Assembly: GCA_035302865.1 (NCBI GenBank)
Contig: DATGSF010000164.1
Coordinates: forward strand, 1-36,682
Source of the DNA: DATGSF01 sp035302865
GTDB lineage: Bacteria; Bacteroidota; Bacteroidia; Chitinophagales; Chitinophagaceae
Length of the DNA: 36,682 nt
Reading direction: 5' to 3'
Part shown: in pieces, positions 7,484-15,834 of the stretch
Numbering within the stretch: position 1 is the stretch's first letter
Layout: the number at the start of each line of letters is the position of its first letter
Notes under the pieces: model-generated
The model's input: only the letters and a program-made list of their open reading frames with translations
What the model was told of the DNA's origin: nothing
The model's database searches: none
Position numbers and translations under genes: made by a program

Positions 7484-8311
7484 ATGGATATAAATAAAAT
7501 ATTAAAATCGGATTATCTTGATATTCTTTATGACGGAAGGAATAAAGAATATGGAGGTTATCCTCTGCGTAAAAATTACCGTCGAAGAACAATTTTGGCA
7601 GGACTTATATCTGGTGGTTTAGCAATTCTAATTATTTTAATTTCCCTTATCGAACCAAAAGAAGAAGTAGTAGAAGAAAAAGAGTTCGTTATAGATAATG
7701 TTGAAATAATGGATGCACCGCCATTGGATCAAGATGAGCCACCACCACCACCACCTGCTGCTACACCACCACCGCCGGTTAAACCTACTATTAAGTTTAC
7801 TCCGCCAGTAGTTAAGGAAAATGATCAAGTTCGTGAGGAAGATATACCTGATCAACCTGATCCTGGTGATAATGTAGAAGTTGGAAAAATTACTTTGGAA
7901 GGTTCTGATTCGCCAGATGCTATTAGTCCTAACTTAGCTACAAATTCAGGTGATGGGAGAGGTCAAGCGACACAACCTGCAGGTGAACAAAAGGAAGAAA
8001 TCTTTAGACATGTAGAAATAATGCCCGAATTTCCAGGTGGAGAGGCTGCAATGTATAGATACATTCAAAGAAATGTAAAATACCCAACAGAAGCTAGGAG
8101 AAACCAAATTGAGGGTACTGTGTATGTTGAATTTGTGGTAAAACCAGATGGCTCAATTTCTAATGTAAGGGCAATTAGAGGACCTGGAGGAGGCTTGCAA
8201 GAGGAGGCAGTACGAGTTGTTAAAAGTATGCCGAGTTGGAAGCCAGGAAGACAGAATAATAGAGCAGTGTCTGTACTTTTCTCAATTCCTATTAATTTCA
8301 CTTTACAATAA
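7484..8311 (+). CDS. tonB: TonB family energy transducer
   Basis: A 275-residue TonB, linking the ExbB/ExbD motor in the inner membrane to outer-membrane TonB-dependent receptors. The cytoplasmic N-terminus has the Bacteroidota motif YDGRNKEYGGYPLRKNY (about residues 16-32). One membrane helix lies at about 37-56. A periplasmic proline-rich spacer follows (EPPPPPPAATPPPPVKP, about 85-102), then an acidic, flexible region to about 170. The C-terminal TonB domain covers about 180-275, with YPTEARRNQIEGTVYVEF and the terminal SVLFSIPINFTL strand. It is the last gene of the operon, followed immediately by a strong terminator. Confidence 0.95.
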   Translation: MDINKILKSDYLDILYDGRNKEYGGYPLRKNYRRRTILAGLISGGLAILIILISLIEPKEEVVEEKEFVIDNVEIMDAPPLDQDEPPPPPPAATPPPPVKPTIKFTPPVVKENDQVREEDIPDQPDPGDNVEVGKITLEGSDSPDAISPNLATNSGDGRGQATQPAGEQKEEIFRHVEIMPEFPGGEAAMYRYIQRNVKYPTEARRNQIEGTVYVEFVVKPDGSISNVRAIRGPGGGLQEEAVRVVKSMPSWKPGRQNNRAVSVLFSIPINFTLQ

Positions 8312-8332
8312 AAATATGACTTTTATATATTA

Positions 8333-8368
8333 ATATATGCGACTATTTAGTCGCATATATTTTTTTTT
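8333..8368. terminator. Bidirectional terminator after tonB
   Basis: The perfect 12-base arms 8333-8344 and 8349-8360 (core ATATGCGACT / AGTCGCATAT) enclose a four-base loop and are followed by eight T. It serves tonB on the plus strand and probably the convergent SGNH hydrolase gene. Confidence 0.85.
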
Positions 8369-8376
8369 ATCCTCTT

Positions 8377-8970
8377 TTAAAATTTAATCAATTTTATCCA
8401 TTCAAGATAAGCTTCTTTAGAATAATGTAACTTGTCTTTAGTTAAATACTTCTTCGGATTTTCTTTTCCTTGATTTTGACTTAATTTGAAAATATCTATA
8501 TAAGTGAATTTCCTTTTATCTGTTTCCTGCTTGATGAACTCATTGTAAATTTTAATCTCATCACTTGTTATTTTAGGATTTGGATGTTTTTCATTATTTT
8601 CAGCAAAAGGTGTATAACTCCAATCAGGTATTGAAAATATAAATACGTTTTTTCTTTCTTTTTTAAGTTTTTCAATAAAATCTAATAGAAAGAGAAATTC
8701 TTTTTTAAATATATTTATAGGATACTTTCTATATTGATTATTTACTCCAATTAGTAAACTTATATAATTATATTTGTCTTCGAAAGTATCATTTTTTATT
8801 GCTTCAATTAATTCATCTGTGGTCCATCCTGTTTTTGCAATGAGTTTTAACAAAATGCTATTATCTTTTTTTTCATTTATTAGACGAGATAATAATTGAT
8901 TTGGAAAGTTTTCTGAGAAATCTATTTGTTCTCCAATGGTATAACTATCTCCTAAAGCTAAATATTTCAT
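8377..8970 (-). CDS. SGNH/GDSL-family hydrolase
   Basis: A 197-residue esterase/lipase-type hydrolase. Block I is LALGDSYTIGE, with nucleophile Ser9. Block III is LLIGVNNQYR near residue 95, giving the oxyanion Asn. Block V is DKLHYSKEAY near residue 182, giving the Asp and His of the triad. There is no signal peptide, so the protein should be cytoplasmic. Substrate cannot be inferred. The gene begins 8 bases after the aldehyde dehydrogenase gene and is probably its operon partner. The length fits a single SGNH domain with no extra module. Confidence 0.87.
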   Translation of the reverse strand: MKYLALGDSYTIGEQIDFSENFPNQLLSRLINEKKDNSILLKLIAKTGWTTDELIEAIKNDTFEDKYNYISLLIGVNNQYRKYPINIFKKEFLFLLDFIEKLKKERKNVFIFSIPDWSYTPFAENNEKHPNPKITSDEIKIYNEFIKQETDKRKFTYIDIFKLSQNQGKENPKKYLTKDKLHYSKEAYLEWIKLIKF

Positions 8971-8978
8971 GATTTTAT

Positions 8979-10358
8979 TTATTTAACTATTGATTTTATA
9001 TTAGAAAATTCAAACAATGCCATAAAGCTTAACTCTCTTCCATATCCGCTTTGCTTTATTCCCCCAAAAGGCATTGCAGGGTGGCTTGAAACCATATCAT
9101 TAATTGCTATACTTCCTGTATCCATATATTTTAATGCAAGATTATATGCAAAATTCCTATCTTCTGAAAATATTGCTCCTCCTAAACCATAGGGTGTAGC
9201 ATTAGCAATTTGAAATGCTTCATCTAGACTTGAAAATTTATATAATTGGGCTACTGGTCCAAATAATTCTTCCTTAAATACAGGGTTGTCTTTCTTGATG
9301 TTTTCAATAATTGTAGGTTCATAGTAAGCACTATTCTCATCAAAGTCATTGTTGTTAATTAATATGTTAGCCCCATGACTGATAGCTTTTTTAACTTGAT
9401 CATGTAAATGCTTTTTAGCTTCAATGTTTACCATGGGACCCAATTTGTTTTCAGTATTCATTGGATTTCCTAATGTGTATTTTTGCAATTCTAAAATTGC
9501 CTTATTTTTAAATTCTGAATATATTTTTTCATCTACTATCCAACGTTTTGCTGCGATACAGCTTTGACCTGCATTATTTAATCTTGATTTAACGCATTTT
9601 TCTACTGCTAAATCAATATTTGCATCTTCCAATACAATATAGGCATCAGATCCTCCAAGTTCTAATACATGCTTTTTTAAATGTGCACCTGCAGTTTTTG
9701 CAATGATTTTTCCGACCTCGCTGCTTCCAGTAAAAGCAATAACATCTATATTAGGGTGTGCAATTATTGGTTCGGTATCTGCTCCAGATACTATCAATGT
9801 TTGAAATAAGCCTGCGGGAGCTCCAGCTTCATTTACAATTTTTTCTATTTGCAGAGCGCATCCTGTAACATTAGAAGCGTGCTTTAATAACATGGTGTTT
9901 CCTGCTAATATAGCTGGAGCCATTGCTCTAAAAACTTGCCAATATGGAAAATTCCAGGGCATGATTGCTAATAAGGTTCCTAATGGAGCTAACTCTATAT
10001 ATGCTTCTTTATCAATAAAGTCCACTTTTTGTGCTTTGAGCCACTGCGCTCCATTTTTGGCATAAAACTGTAAACAGAATGCTGATTTTTCTACTTCAGC
10101 TAAGGATTGTGCTAAAGGCTTCCCCATTTCTAAAGTGCATATTTTAGCTAATTCCTGTTTGTTTTGTAATACTTTCTCAGCTATACTATTTAAAATTGCT
10201 GCTCTTTCTTCAATACTTGTTTTTTTCCAAGAATTACTTGTATCTTTACTTAATAAAATTTTACTTATAAGTTCTTCTTTTGTATGAAGAGTATAAGTAT
10301 TTATTATTTCTTGATTATGTGGATTTATGCTATTTATTGTAGGGCGTTCCGTTTGCAT
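8979..10358 (-). CDS. NAD(P)-dependent aldehyde dehydrogenase, succinate-semialdehyde type
   Basis: A 459-residue aldehyde dehydrogenase, full length for the family. Motifs include MPWNFPYWQVFR (about residues 133-144), FTGSSEVGK, LELGGSDAYIVLEDAN with the general-base Glu near 232, and NNAGQSCIAAKR with the catalytic Cys near 266. PFGGIKQSGYGRE lies near the C-terminus. The pattern GGSD...GQSCIAAKR is that of the Sad/YneI-like succinate-semialdehyde dehydrogenases, which oxidise succinate semialdehyde to succinate, but related aldehydes are possible. It is cytoplasmic. It is divergent from accD and has a TATCTTTA -7-like box about 30 bases upstream. It is probably co-transcribed with the SGNH hydrolase. 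Confidence 0.9.
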   Translation of the reverse strand: MQTERPTINSINPHNQEIINTYTLHTKEELISKILLSKDTSNSWKKTSIEERAAILNSIAEKVLQNKQELAKICTLEMGKPLAQSLAEVEKSAFCLQFYAKNGAQWLKAQKVDFIDKEAYIELAPLGTLLAIMPWNFPYWQVFRAMAPAILAGNTMLLKHASNVTGCALQIEKIVNEAGAPAGLFQTLIVSGADTEPIIAHPNIDVIAFTGSSEVGKIIAKTAGAHLKKHVLELGGSDAYIVLEDANIDLAVEKCVKSRLNNAGQSCIAAKRWIVDEKIYSEFKNKAILELQKYTLGNPMNTENKLGPMVNIEAKKHLHDQVKKAISHGANILINNNDFDENSAYYEPTIIENIKKDNPVFKEELFGPVAQLYKFSSLDEAFQIANATPYGLGGAIFSEDRNFAYNLALKYMDTGSIAINDMVSSHPAMPFGGIKQSGYGRELSFMALFEFSNIKSIVK

Positions 10359-10386
10359 AATTGTATAAAAATTTAAAATTAGAAAT

Positions 10387-10394
10387 TAAAGATA
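10387..10394 (-). promoter_or_regulatory. -7-like box for the aldehyde dehydrogenase gene
   Basis: On the minus strand this reads TATCTTTA, one base off TAnnTTTG, 28 bases before the ATG at 10358. No clear -33 element is visible. Confidence 0.35.
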
Positions 10395-10418
10395 AGCTAT
10401 TCAGCTAAATAAATAGTG

Positions 10419-10426
10419 TATCTTTG
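10419..10426 (+). promoter_or_regulatory. Bacteroidota -7 box for accD
   Basis: TATCTTTG matches TAnnTTTG exactly. It predicts a leader of about 70 bases before accD at 10506. The -33 element is not obvious. Confidence 0.45.
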
Positions 10427-10505
10427 TGTATAAAAGCAACAATAATAAATAAAAAATTGTTGTAAATATTATTTAAAACATAAAGTAAATAAAAATATTA
10501 AATTT

Positions 10506-11357
10506 ATGGCATCATCTTGGTTTCAACGAATTACAAAAGGTATTATGACAGAAACAAAGGAGAAAAAGGAAGCTCCTGATGGCTTATGGCATAAGTGTCC
10601 CGAATGTCGTCATACTATTACTAAACATGAGTTGAGCAGTAATTTATTTGTTTGCCCAAAATGTAATTTTCACAATAGAATAAACGCAGCGGAATATTTT
10701 GATATTCTGTTTGATGAGGGTGAGTTTGAAGAGTTGTTTGATAATATAGAATCTATTGATAAGTTATCCTTTGTTGATGTGCGATCTTATACGGAACGAT
10801 TAGAGAAAGCACAAGTTAGTACAGGCTTAAAAGATGCTATGTCTGTTGCCAAAGGAAAGGTAATGGATAAGTCTATTGTTATAGCATGTATGAATTTTAA
10901 CTTTATAGGAGGTTCGATGGGTTCAGTAATGGGTGAAAAAATAGCAAGATCAATTGATTATTGCATTAAACATAATTTGCCTTTTATGATTATAAGCAAA
11001 TCTGGAGGAGCTCGTATGATGGAGAGTGCCTTTTCACTTATGCAGATGGCTAAAACTTCAGCGAAGTTAACACAATTATCGGATGCGAAATTACCTTATA
11101 TTTCATTAATGACTGATCCAACAACAGGTGGTGTAACAGCATCATTTGCTATGTTAGGAGATATTAATATAGCTGAACCTAATGCTTTGATAGGCTTTGC
11201 TGGTCCACGTGTTATTAAAGAGACAATTCGTAAAGATTTACCTGAAGGTTTTCAAAGAAGTGAATTTTTATTAGAACATGGATTTTTAGATTATATTTCA
11301 GATAGAAAAGATCTAAGAGAGAACATTGCATCTGCAATAAATTGGTTTGTGGGTTAA
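10506..11357 (+). CDS. accD: Acetyl-CoA carboxylase carboxyltransferase subunit beta
   Basis: A 283-residue beta subunit of the carboxyltransferase, which with AccA moves the carboxyl group from biotin to acetyl-CoA to give malonyl-CoA for fatty acid synthesis. The N-terminal zinc ribbon has four Cys in two C-x2-C pairs (C31/C34 in KCPECR and C50/C53 in VCPKCN). The crotonase-fold domain follows, with GGSMGSVMGEKI, SKSGGARMMES, the DPTTGGVTASFAMLGD segment and IGFAGPRVIKETI. Length is normal. It lies 28 bases upstream of recA and probably shares its transcript, an unusual functional mix but common as simple proximity. Confidence 0.97.
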   Translation: MASSWFQRITKGIMTETKEKKEAPDGLWHKCPECRHTITKHELSSNLFVCPKCNFHNRINAAEYFDILFDEGEFEELFDNIESIDKLSFVDVRSYTERLEKAQVSTGLKDAMSVAKGKVMDKSIVIACMNFNFIGGSMGSVMGEKIARSIDYCIKHNLPFMIISKSGGARMMESAFSLMQMAKTSAKLTQLSDAKLPYISLMTDPTTGGVTASFAMLGDINIAEPNALIGFAGPRVIKETIRKDLPEGFQRSEFLLEHGFLDYISDRKDLRENIASAINWFVG

Positions 11358-11385
11358 ATTAGTATAGGATTAAAATATTTAAATT

Positions 11386-12393
11386 ATGTCAAACGATAAA
11401 ATGAAAGCGTTAAAAATGACGCTTGATAAAATTGATAAGGATTTTGGTAAAGGATCTGTTATGATGCTTGGCGAAAAACAAGCTGAAGCAATGGATGTAA
11501 TATCTACTGGATCCTTAGGTCTTGATGCTGCTTTAGGTGTAGGAGGCTTGCCAAGAGGTAGAATCGTGGAGATTTATGGACCTGAATCTTCAGGTAAAAC
11601 AACTATTGCTATACATACAATTGCTGAAGCGCAGAAAAAAGGTGGATTATGTGCCATTATTGATGCTGAGCACGCTTTTGATGCAGTGTACGCAAGAAGA
11701 TTAGGAGTAGATGTGGATAATTTATTGATTTCACAACCGGATTACGGAGAGCAAGCTTTAGAAATTGCAGAACGATTGATTCTATCAGGTGCATTAGATG
11801 TTGTTGTTGTTGACTCAGTAGCTGCATTAGTACCTAAAAGTGAATTGGAAGGAGATATGGGAGATAGTAAAATGGGTTTGCAAGCTCGATTAATGAGTCA
11901 AGCTATGCGTAAACTAACAGCAGCTATTTCGAGAACGAAGTGTACTTGTATTTTTATTAATCAATTACGCGAAAAAATTGGTGTCATGTTTGGTAATCCA
12001 GAAACAACCACTGGTGGTAATGCTTTGAAATTCTATTCCTCTGTGCGTTTGGATATTCGTAGAATTAGTCAAATAAAAACTGGAGATATTGCAACAGGAA
12101 ATAGAACACGAGTACGTGTTGTTAAAAATAAAGTAGCACCTCCTTTCAGACAAGTTGAGTTTGATATAGTTTTTGGTGAAGGAATTAGTAAAATAGGAGA
12201 AATTATAGATATGGGAGTGGATTTGGAAATTTTGACTAAGTCTGGCTCATGGTACAGTTATGGAGATAATAAAATAGGTCAAGGGAGAGAAGCTGTAAGA
12301 AAGTTTTTATTAGATAATCCAGAATTTGCTGAAGAAATTGAAATGAAAATTAGGGCTAGCCTAATGCCTGGTGAAGAAGAAGTTGCAGAATAA
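11386..12393 (+). CDS. recA: Recombinase RecA
   Basis: A 335-residue RecA, the ATP-dependent strand-exchange protein that also triggers LexA cleavage in the SOS response. Walker A is GPESSGKTT (about residues 65-73). The Glu of EHAFDAVYARRLGV (near 95) is the catalytic base. Walker B is LDVVVVDSVAAL near 142. Loop 1 is EGDMGDSKMGLQARLMSQ, and loop 2 contains FGNPETTTGGNALKFY. The C-terminal acidic tail is short (PGEEEVAE). No LexA-type operator is obvious upstream; it is probably read from the accD promoter. A strong terminator follows. Confidence 0.98.
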   Translation: MSNDKMKALKMTLDKIDKDFGKGSVMMLGEKQAEAMDVISTGSLGLDAALGVGGLPRGRIVEIYGPESSGKTTIAIHTIAEAQKKGGLCAIIDAEHAFDAVYARRLGVDVDNLLISQPDYGEQALEIAERLILSGALDVVVVDSVAALVPKSELEGDMGDSKMGLQARLMSQAMRKLTAAISRTKCTCIFINQLREKIGVMFGNPETTTGGNALKFYSSVRLDIRRISQIKTGDIATGNRTRVRVVKNKVAPPFRQVEFDIVFGEGISKIGEIIDMGVDLEILTKSGSWYSYGDNKIGQGREAVRKFLLDNPEFAEEIEMKIRASLMPGEEEVAE

Positions 12394-12413
12394 TTTTCAA
12401 GAAGAGTATAGTT

Positions 12414-12458
12414 AAAGGAGCTAATGTTTAAATTATTTATACATTAGCTCTTTTTTTT
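12414..12458 (+). terminator. Terminator after recA
   Basis: The stem arms are 12414-12427 and 12441-12454 (core GAGCTAATGT / ACATTAGCTC, with one G-T pair) around a 13-base AT-rich loop. A run of eight T (12451-12458) includes the last stem bases. Confidence 0.85.
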
Positions 12459-12494
12459 ACAATAAATTTATTTTTTATTCGAAGGTATAGATAC

Positions 12495-12502
12495 TATCTT
12501 TG
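12495..12502 (+). promoter_or_regulatory. Bacteroidota -7 box for the pterin genes
   Basis: TATCTTTG is a perfect TAnnTTTG match ending 15 bases before the ATG at 12518, so the leader would be under 10 bases. The -33 region is AT-rich without a clear TTG. Confidence 0.45.
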
Positions 12503-12517
12503 TAAAAAATAAATTGC

Positions 12518-12940
12518 ATGGTTTACTTAACTAGGGTAGAAACCTTTAGTGCCGCTCATAGATTATATAATTCCAACTGGGATGAAGCTAAAAATTATGA
12601 AGTATTCGGAAAATGCTCTCATGAAAACTGGCATGGTCACAATTATGAATTGCACGTAACCGTCAAAGGAGAGGTAGATTTAGATACTGGTTTTGTAATA
12701 AATGCTAAGATGTTAAGTAAAATCATTAAGGAACAAGTATTATCCATAGTAGATCACAAGAATTTGAATATTGATGTGCCTTTTCTTAAAAATAAATTTA
12801 CCACTGTAGAGAATTTAGCAATTGGTATATGGAATATTTTAGAAGAAAAAGTTGCAGAGTGGAATGCAAGTCTGCATTGTGTTCGAATATATGAAACCCC
12901 AAGGATTTTTGTGGAGTATTATGGTGAAAATAAAATATAA
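12518..12940 (+). CDS. 6-pyruvoyl-tetrahydropterin synthase / QueD family protein
   Basis: A 140-residue tunnelling-fold enzyme acting on dihydroneopterin triphosphate. Zinc ligands are H14 (FSAAHRL), H39 and H41 (HGH). The catalytic Cys is C33, five residues before HGH (KCSHENWHGHNY). That C-x5-HGH spacing is the one in mammalian-type pyruvoyl-tetrahydropterin synthases, whereas E. coli QueD has C-x3-HGH. Glu36 also falls in the E-x2-HGH position described for PTPS-III enzymes. Other family marks are VDHKNLNIDVPF and RIYETPRIFVEYYGE. It sits 8 bases upstream of folE, which makes its substrate. The product could be 6-carboxytetrahydropterin (queuosine route) or pyruvoyl-tetrahydropterin; sequence alone does not decide, so I give no symbol. 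Confidence 0.9.
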   Translation: MVYLTRVETFSAAHRLYNSNWDEAKNYEVFGKCSHENWHGHNYELHVTVKGEVDLDTGFVINAKMLSKIIKEQVLSIVDHKNLNIDVPFLKNKFTTVENLAIGIWNILEEKVAEWNASLHCVRIYETPRIFVEYYGENKI

Positions 12941-12948
12941 AAAGATAT

Positions 12949-13545
12949 ATGGCTTATCATAAAATTGAAGAATACGATCAAGAAACTAGCGAGAAATTAC
13001 AATATCATTATAAAGAAATCCTTAAATTATTAGGTGAAGATGAAGAAAGGGAAGGCTTGATAAAAACACCAGAAAGAGTTGCTAAGGCTATGCAATATAT
13101 GACTAAAGGTTATGAAGAAGATGCCAAAGCGATTATTGAAAAAGCTATGTTTAATGAGGAGTATAATGAAATGGTATTAGTAAAAAATATTGAACTTTAT
13201 AGTCTTTGCGAACATCATATGTTGCCTTTTATAGGTAAAGCACACATTGCTTATATTCCCAACGGGAAAATTACAGGTTTAAGTAAGTTGGCACGCGTAG
13301 TTGATTGTTTTTCTAGAAGATTGCAAGTGCAAGAACGAATGACGGAACAAATATTAGAAGCAATTCAAGAAACTTTAAATCCTAAAGGTGTAGGGGTTGT
13401 AATAGAGGCAAAACACATGTGTATGATGATGCGCGGAGTGTCTAAACAAAATAGTAGTACTACTACTTCTGCTTTTAGTGGGTTGTTTTTACAACAAGAA
13501 ACTCGTTCAGAGTTCTTAAAATTGATAGCGAAAGAGTTAGATTAA
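12949..13545 (+). CDS. folE: GTP cyclohydrolase I
   Basis: A 198-residue GTP cyclohydrolase I, which converts GTP to dihydroneopterin triphosphate, the first step of folate, biopterin and queuosine precursor synthesis. The zinc site is C87 and H90 in CEHHMLPF, with C158 in KHMCMMMRG. Other signatures are EREGLIKTPERVAKAM (N-terminal), the IPNGKITGLSKLARV segment, and RRLQVQERMT. Length and order are those of type IA enzymes. It lies 8 bases after the PTPS-family gene, so the two consecutive enzymes are co-expressed. Confidence 0.97.
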   Translation: MAYHKIEEYDQETSEKLQYHYKEILKLLGEDEEREGLIKTPERVAKAMQYMTKGYEEDAKAIIEKAMFNEEYNEMVLVKNIELYSLCEHHMLPFIGKAHIAYIPNGKITGLSKLARVVDCFSRRLQVQERMTEQILEAIQETLNPKGVGVVIEAKHMCMMMRGVSKQNSSTTTSAFSGLFLQQETRSEFLKLIAKELD

Positions 13546-13619
13546 AAAAATATTTTTTTTATGGGTTACCTTTTATTAATTTAAGAATTAATGATTATAA
13601 AACATAAAAATCAATAAAA

Positions 13620-13883
13620 ATGAAAAAGTATTTTTTAACACTAGCAGCAGCTGGTTTTTTATTTGCATCTTGTGGTGATACAACTACAGAAACTACAAAT
13701 CAAGATATTCAAGACGATGTAGAACAATTAAATGAAGATTTAGCGAACAAAGCAGAACAAGATATGGATCAACTTCAAGCAGAAGCTGAAGCAGTTAAAG
13801 ATTCTGCAGAATTAAAAATGCAAGAATTAAAACAAGACGCAGAGGGTAAAATTGAAGAAGTGAAAATTGAAATTGAAGAATAA
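13620..13883 (+). CDS. Small acidic coiled-coil lipoprotein
   Basis: An 87-residue protein of unknown function. The signal peptide ends in a lipobox with Cys18 (FLFASCGD). A short Thr-rich linker follows (TTTETTN), then a single long, strongly acidic helix in two halves (QDIQDDVEQLNEDL and QLQAEAEAVKDSAELKMQEL), with a heptad-like pattern to the end. It is probably an outer-membrane-anchored periplasmic lipoprotein. Only the overall layout (lipid anchor plus helix) recalls small Lpp-like proteins; there is no C-terminal Lys-type attachment. It is 74 bases after folE and is followed by a strong bidirectional terminator. Confidence 0.75.
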   Translation: MKKYFLTLAAAGFLFASCGDTTTETTNQDIQDDVEQLNEDLANKAEQDMDQLQAEAEAVKDSAELKMQELKQDAEGKIEEVKIEIEE

Positions 13884-13901
13884 TTCGAATTGATTAAGAA
13901 T

Positions 13902-13937
13902 AAAAAATGCGAGAGAAGGATTTCTCTCGCATTTTTT
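13902..13937. terminator. Bidirectional terminator between convergent genes
   Basis: A perfect 16-base inverted repeat (13902-13917 / 13922-13937, core ATGCGAGAGAA / TTCTCTCGCAT) has a four-base loop. A runs on the left and T runs on the right let it work for both the lipoprotein gene and the minus-strand ABC-F gene. Confidence 0.9.
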
Positions 13938-13940
13938 ATT

Positions 13941-15827
13941 TTATTCCGCTAGTTCTTGTAACTCTAGCCAGCGCATCTCTTTTTCATCTATTTGGTCTAA
14001 AATGTCTTTATAATTATTTCCAATTTTTTCCATTTCTTCAAAATCCAAATTGGCATTTTGCATCTTTTCCTCAAGTTCTTTTTTTAAAATTTCTAATTTA
14101 GGAAGTTCTTCGTTTAGTAATTTTAATTCTCTTTTTTCATTAAAGCCAAGACGTTTTTTATTTTTTTTAATGATGGGTTTTTCTTTGCTTTCAATTTTCT
14201 TTTCCTCTTGTTTTCTTTTTTCTTCCTGTATTTCTTCTAATGTTCGATACTCACTAAAATTACCAGGGAAATCTTTAATAATCCCTGAGCCTTTAAATAT
14301 AAAAAGATGATCAACCACTCTATCCATGAAATACCTATCATGCGAAATAATTAAAACACAACCTTGGTATTCATTGATAAATTCTTCTAATATTTCTAAT
14401 GTTTGTAAATCCAAGTCATTGGTAGGCTCATCTAAAATTAAGAAATTGGGATTTTGGAATAAGACACTTAAAAGATGCAATCGTTTTTTCTCTCCTCCAC
14501 TAAGTTTAGAAATATATTGGTATTGTTTATCGGTGTTGAACAGGAATTTTTCTAAGAACTGCCCTGCAGATAGAAATTTTCCATTTTTTAAAGGAAATAC
14601 AGATGCAAGATCTTTGACATATTCAATAACTCTCTGGTCTTCGTTATATTGTAAGCCTTCTTGAGAAAAATATCCAAAAGATATTGTTTCACCTATATCC
14701 ACTTTACCTTTATCAATGGATTCTATTCCTTGAATAATTTTTAAAAAAGTTGTTTTTCCAACGCCATTTGGGCCAATAATTCCTACTTTCTCTCCTGCAG
14801 TGAAATTATAGGAAAAGTCATCAAGAATTACTTTATTATCGTATGATTTACTTACCTCTATTAGCTCTACAATTTTTCCTCCTAGCCTTTGCATCTTCAT
14901 TTCTAACTCCATTTTTCTATCTTCCTGGAAATTATGAGCTTTTTTTTGCCATTCATAGAAACGCTCTTCTCGTTTTTTTGATTTGGTAGTACGCGCTCGA
15001 GGTTGTTTCCGCATCCATTCTAATTCTGTTTTAAACCTATTCATTGCCTTTTCTTGATCACTTTGCTGTTTTTCGTAACGAATAGCTTTTTGATTAAGAT
15101 ATTCTTCATAATCTCCTCTTACAATAAATAAGGATTGTTGGTTTAGTTCAAAAATGGTATCACAAACCTCATCAATAAAATACCTATCATGTGAAACTAA
15201 TAATAGTGTAAGCTTAGCATCTTGTAAATAAAACTCTAACCATTCTATCATTTCAATATCCAGATGATTAGTAGGTTCATCCAATAGCAATAAATAATGG
15301 TTATTAGTACTATCAATATGGATAAGTGATTTAGCTAAATTCACTCGTTTTTGTTGACCACCTGATAATTTAGCTATTTTTTCATCTAAATTATAGATTT
15401 TCAATTTAGTAAGTACTTCTTTAGCTTTGGTTTCAAAATCCCAAGCTTGAAACTTATCCATTTCATTTAAAATCTCTTGTAATTCTTGAACCTTGTATTT
15501 ATCAGGAAAATTTAAACTATCCTCGTATTTTTTGACTGTTTGAATAATAGGATGTTCTTGATCAAATAAATAGTCCAAAATACTTTGGTTTTCATTAAAA
15601 GTTATTTGTTGTTGTAAATAAACAATTTCAACATCTTTGGTGATATGTACTTTTCCTTCTTCCGCATTGTCTTTCTGAGCCAATATATTCAAAAGACTAG
15701 TTTTTCCTGTACCATTTGCGGCAACTAATGCTATTTTATCACCTTGATTTATAGTAAAAGAAATATTTTTAAATAATGCTTTATCTGCATGTGTTTTTGA
15801 AAGATTCTCTGCTTTTAGATACAACAT
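13941..15827 (-). CDS. ABC-F family ATP-binding protein (Uup-like)
   Basis: A 628-residue soluble ABC ATPase with two nucleotide-binding domains and no membrane part. The first domain has Walker A ANGTGKTS (about residues 37-44), signature LSGGQQKRV (about 154) and LLLDEPTNHLD. A charged linker follows (about 240-310, with MRKQPRARTTKSKKREER). The second domain has Walker A GPNGVGKTT, signature LSGGEKKRL and LDEPTNDLD. A C-terminal coiled coil (about 530-628) with a lysine-rich start is the Uup/Rup layout. ABC-F proteins act on ribosomes; Uup-like ones are linked to ribosome rescue or biogenesis and genome stability. It starts 7 bases after lptB ends and is co-transcribed with it. Confidence 0.93.
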   Translation of the reverse strand: MLYLKAENLSKTHADKALFKNISFTINQGDKIALVAANGTGKTSLLNILAQKDNAEEGKVHITKDVEIVYLQQQITFNENQSILDYLFDQEHPIIQTVKKYEDSLNFPDKYKVQELQEILNEMDKFQAWDFETKAKEVLTKLKIYNLDEKIAKLSGGQQKRVNLAKSLIHIDSTNNHYLLLLDEPTNHLDIEMIEWLEFYLQDAKLTLLLVSHDRYFIDEVCDTIFELNQQSLFIVRGDYEEYLNQKAIRYEKQQSDQEKAMNRFKTELEWMRKQPRARTTKSKKREERFYEWQKKAHNFQEDRKMELEMKMQRLGGKIVELIEVSKSYDNKVILDDFSYNFTAGEKVGIIGPNGVGKTTFLKIIQGIESIDKGKVDIGETISFGYFSQEGLQYNEDQRVIEYVKDLASVFPLKNGKFLSAGQFLEKFLFNTDKQYQYISKLSGGEKKRLHLLSVLFQNPNFLILDEPTNDLDLQTLEILEEFINEYQGCVLIISHDRYFMDRVVDHLFIFKGSGIIKDFPGNFSEYRTLEEIQEEKRKQEEKKIESKEKPIIKKNKKRLGFNEKRELKLLNEELPKLEILKKELEEKMQNANLDFEEMEKIGNNYKDILDQIDEKEMRWLELQELAE

Positions 15828-15834
15828 AATTATT

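Noticed and set aside
7735..7785. CCA/CCG-rich repeat tract as a microsatellite or regulatory repeat
   Set aside because: It lies in frame inside tonB and encodes the proline-rich spacer.
13907..14664. Plus-strand reading frames opposite the ABC-F gene
   Set aside because: They mirror the charged C-terminal coil and second ATPase domain on the minus strand and show no protein-like motifs.
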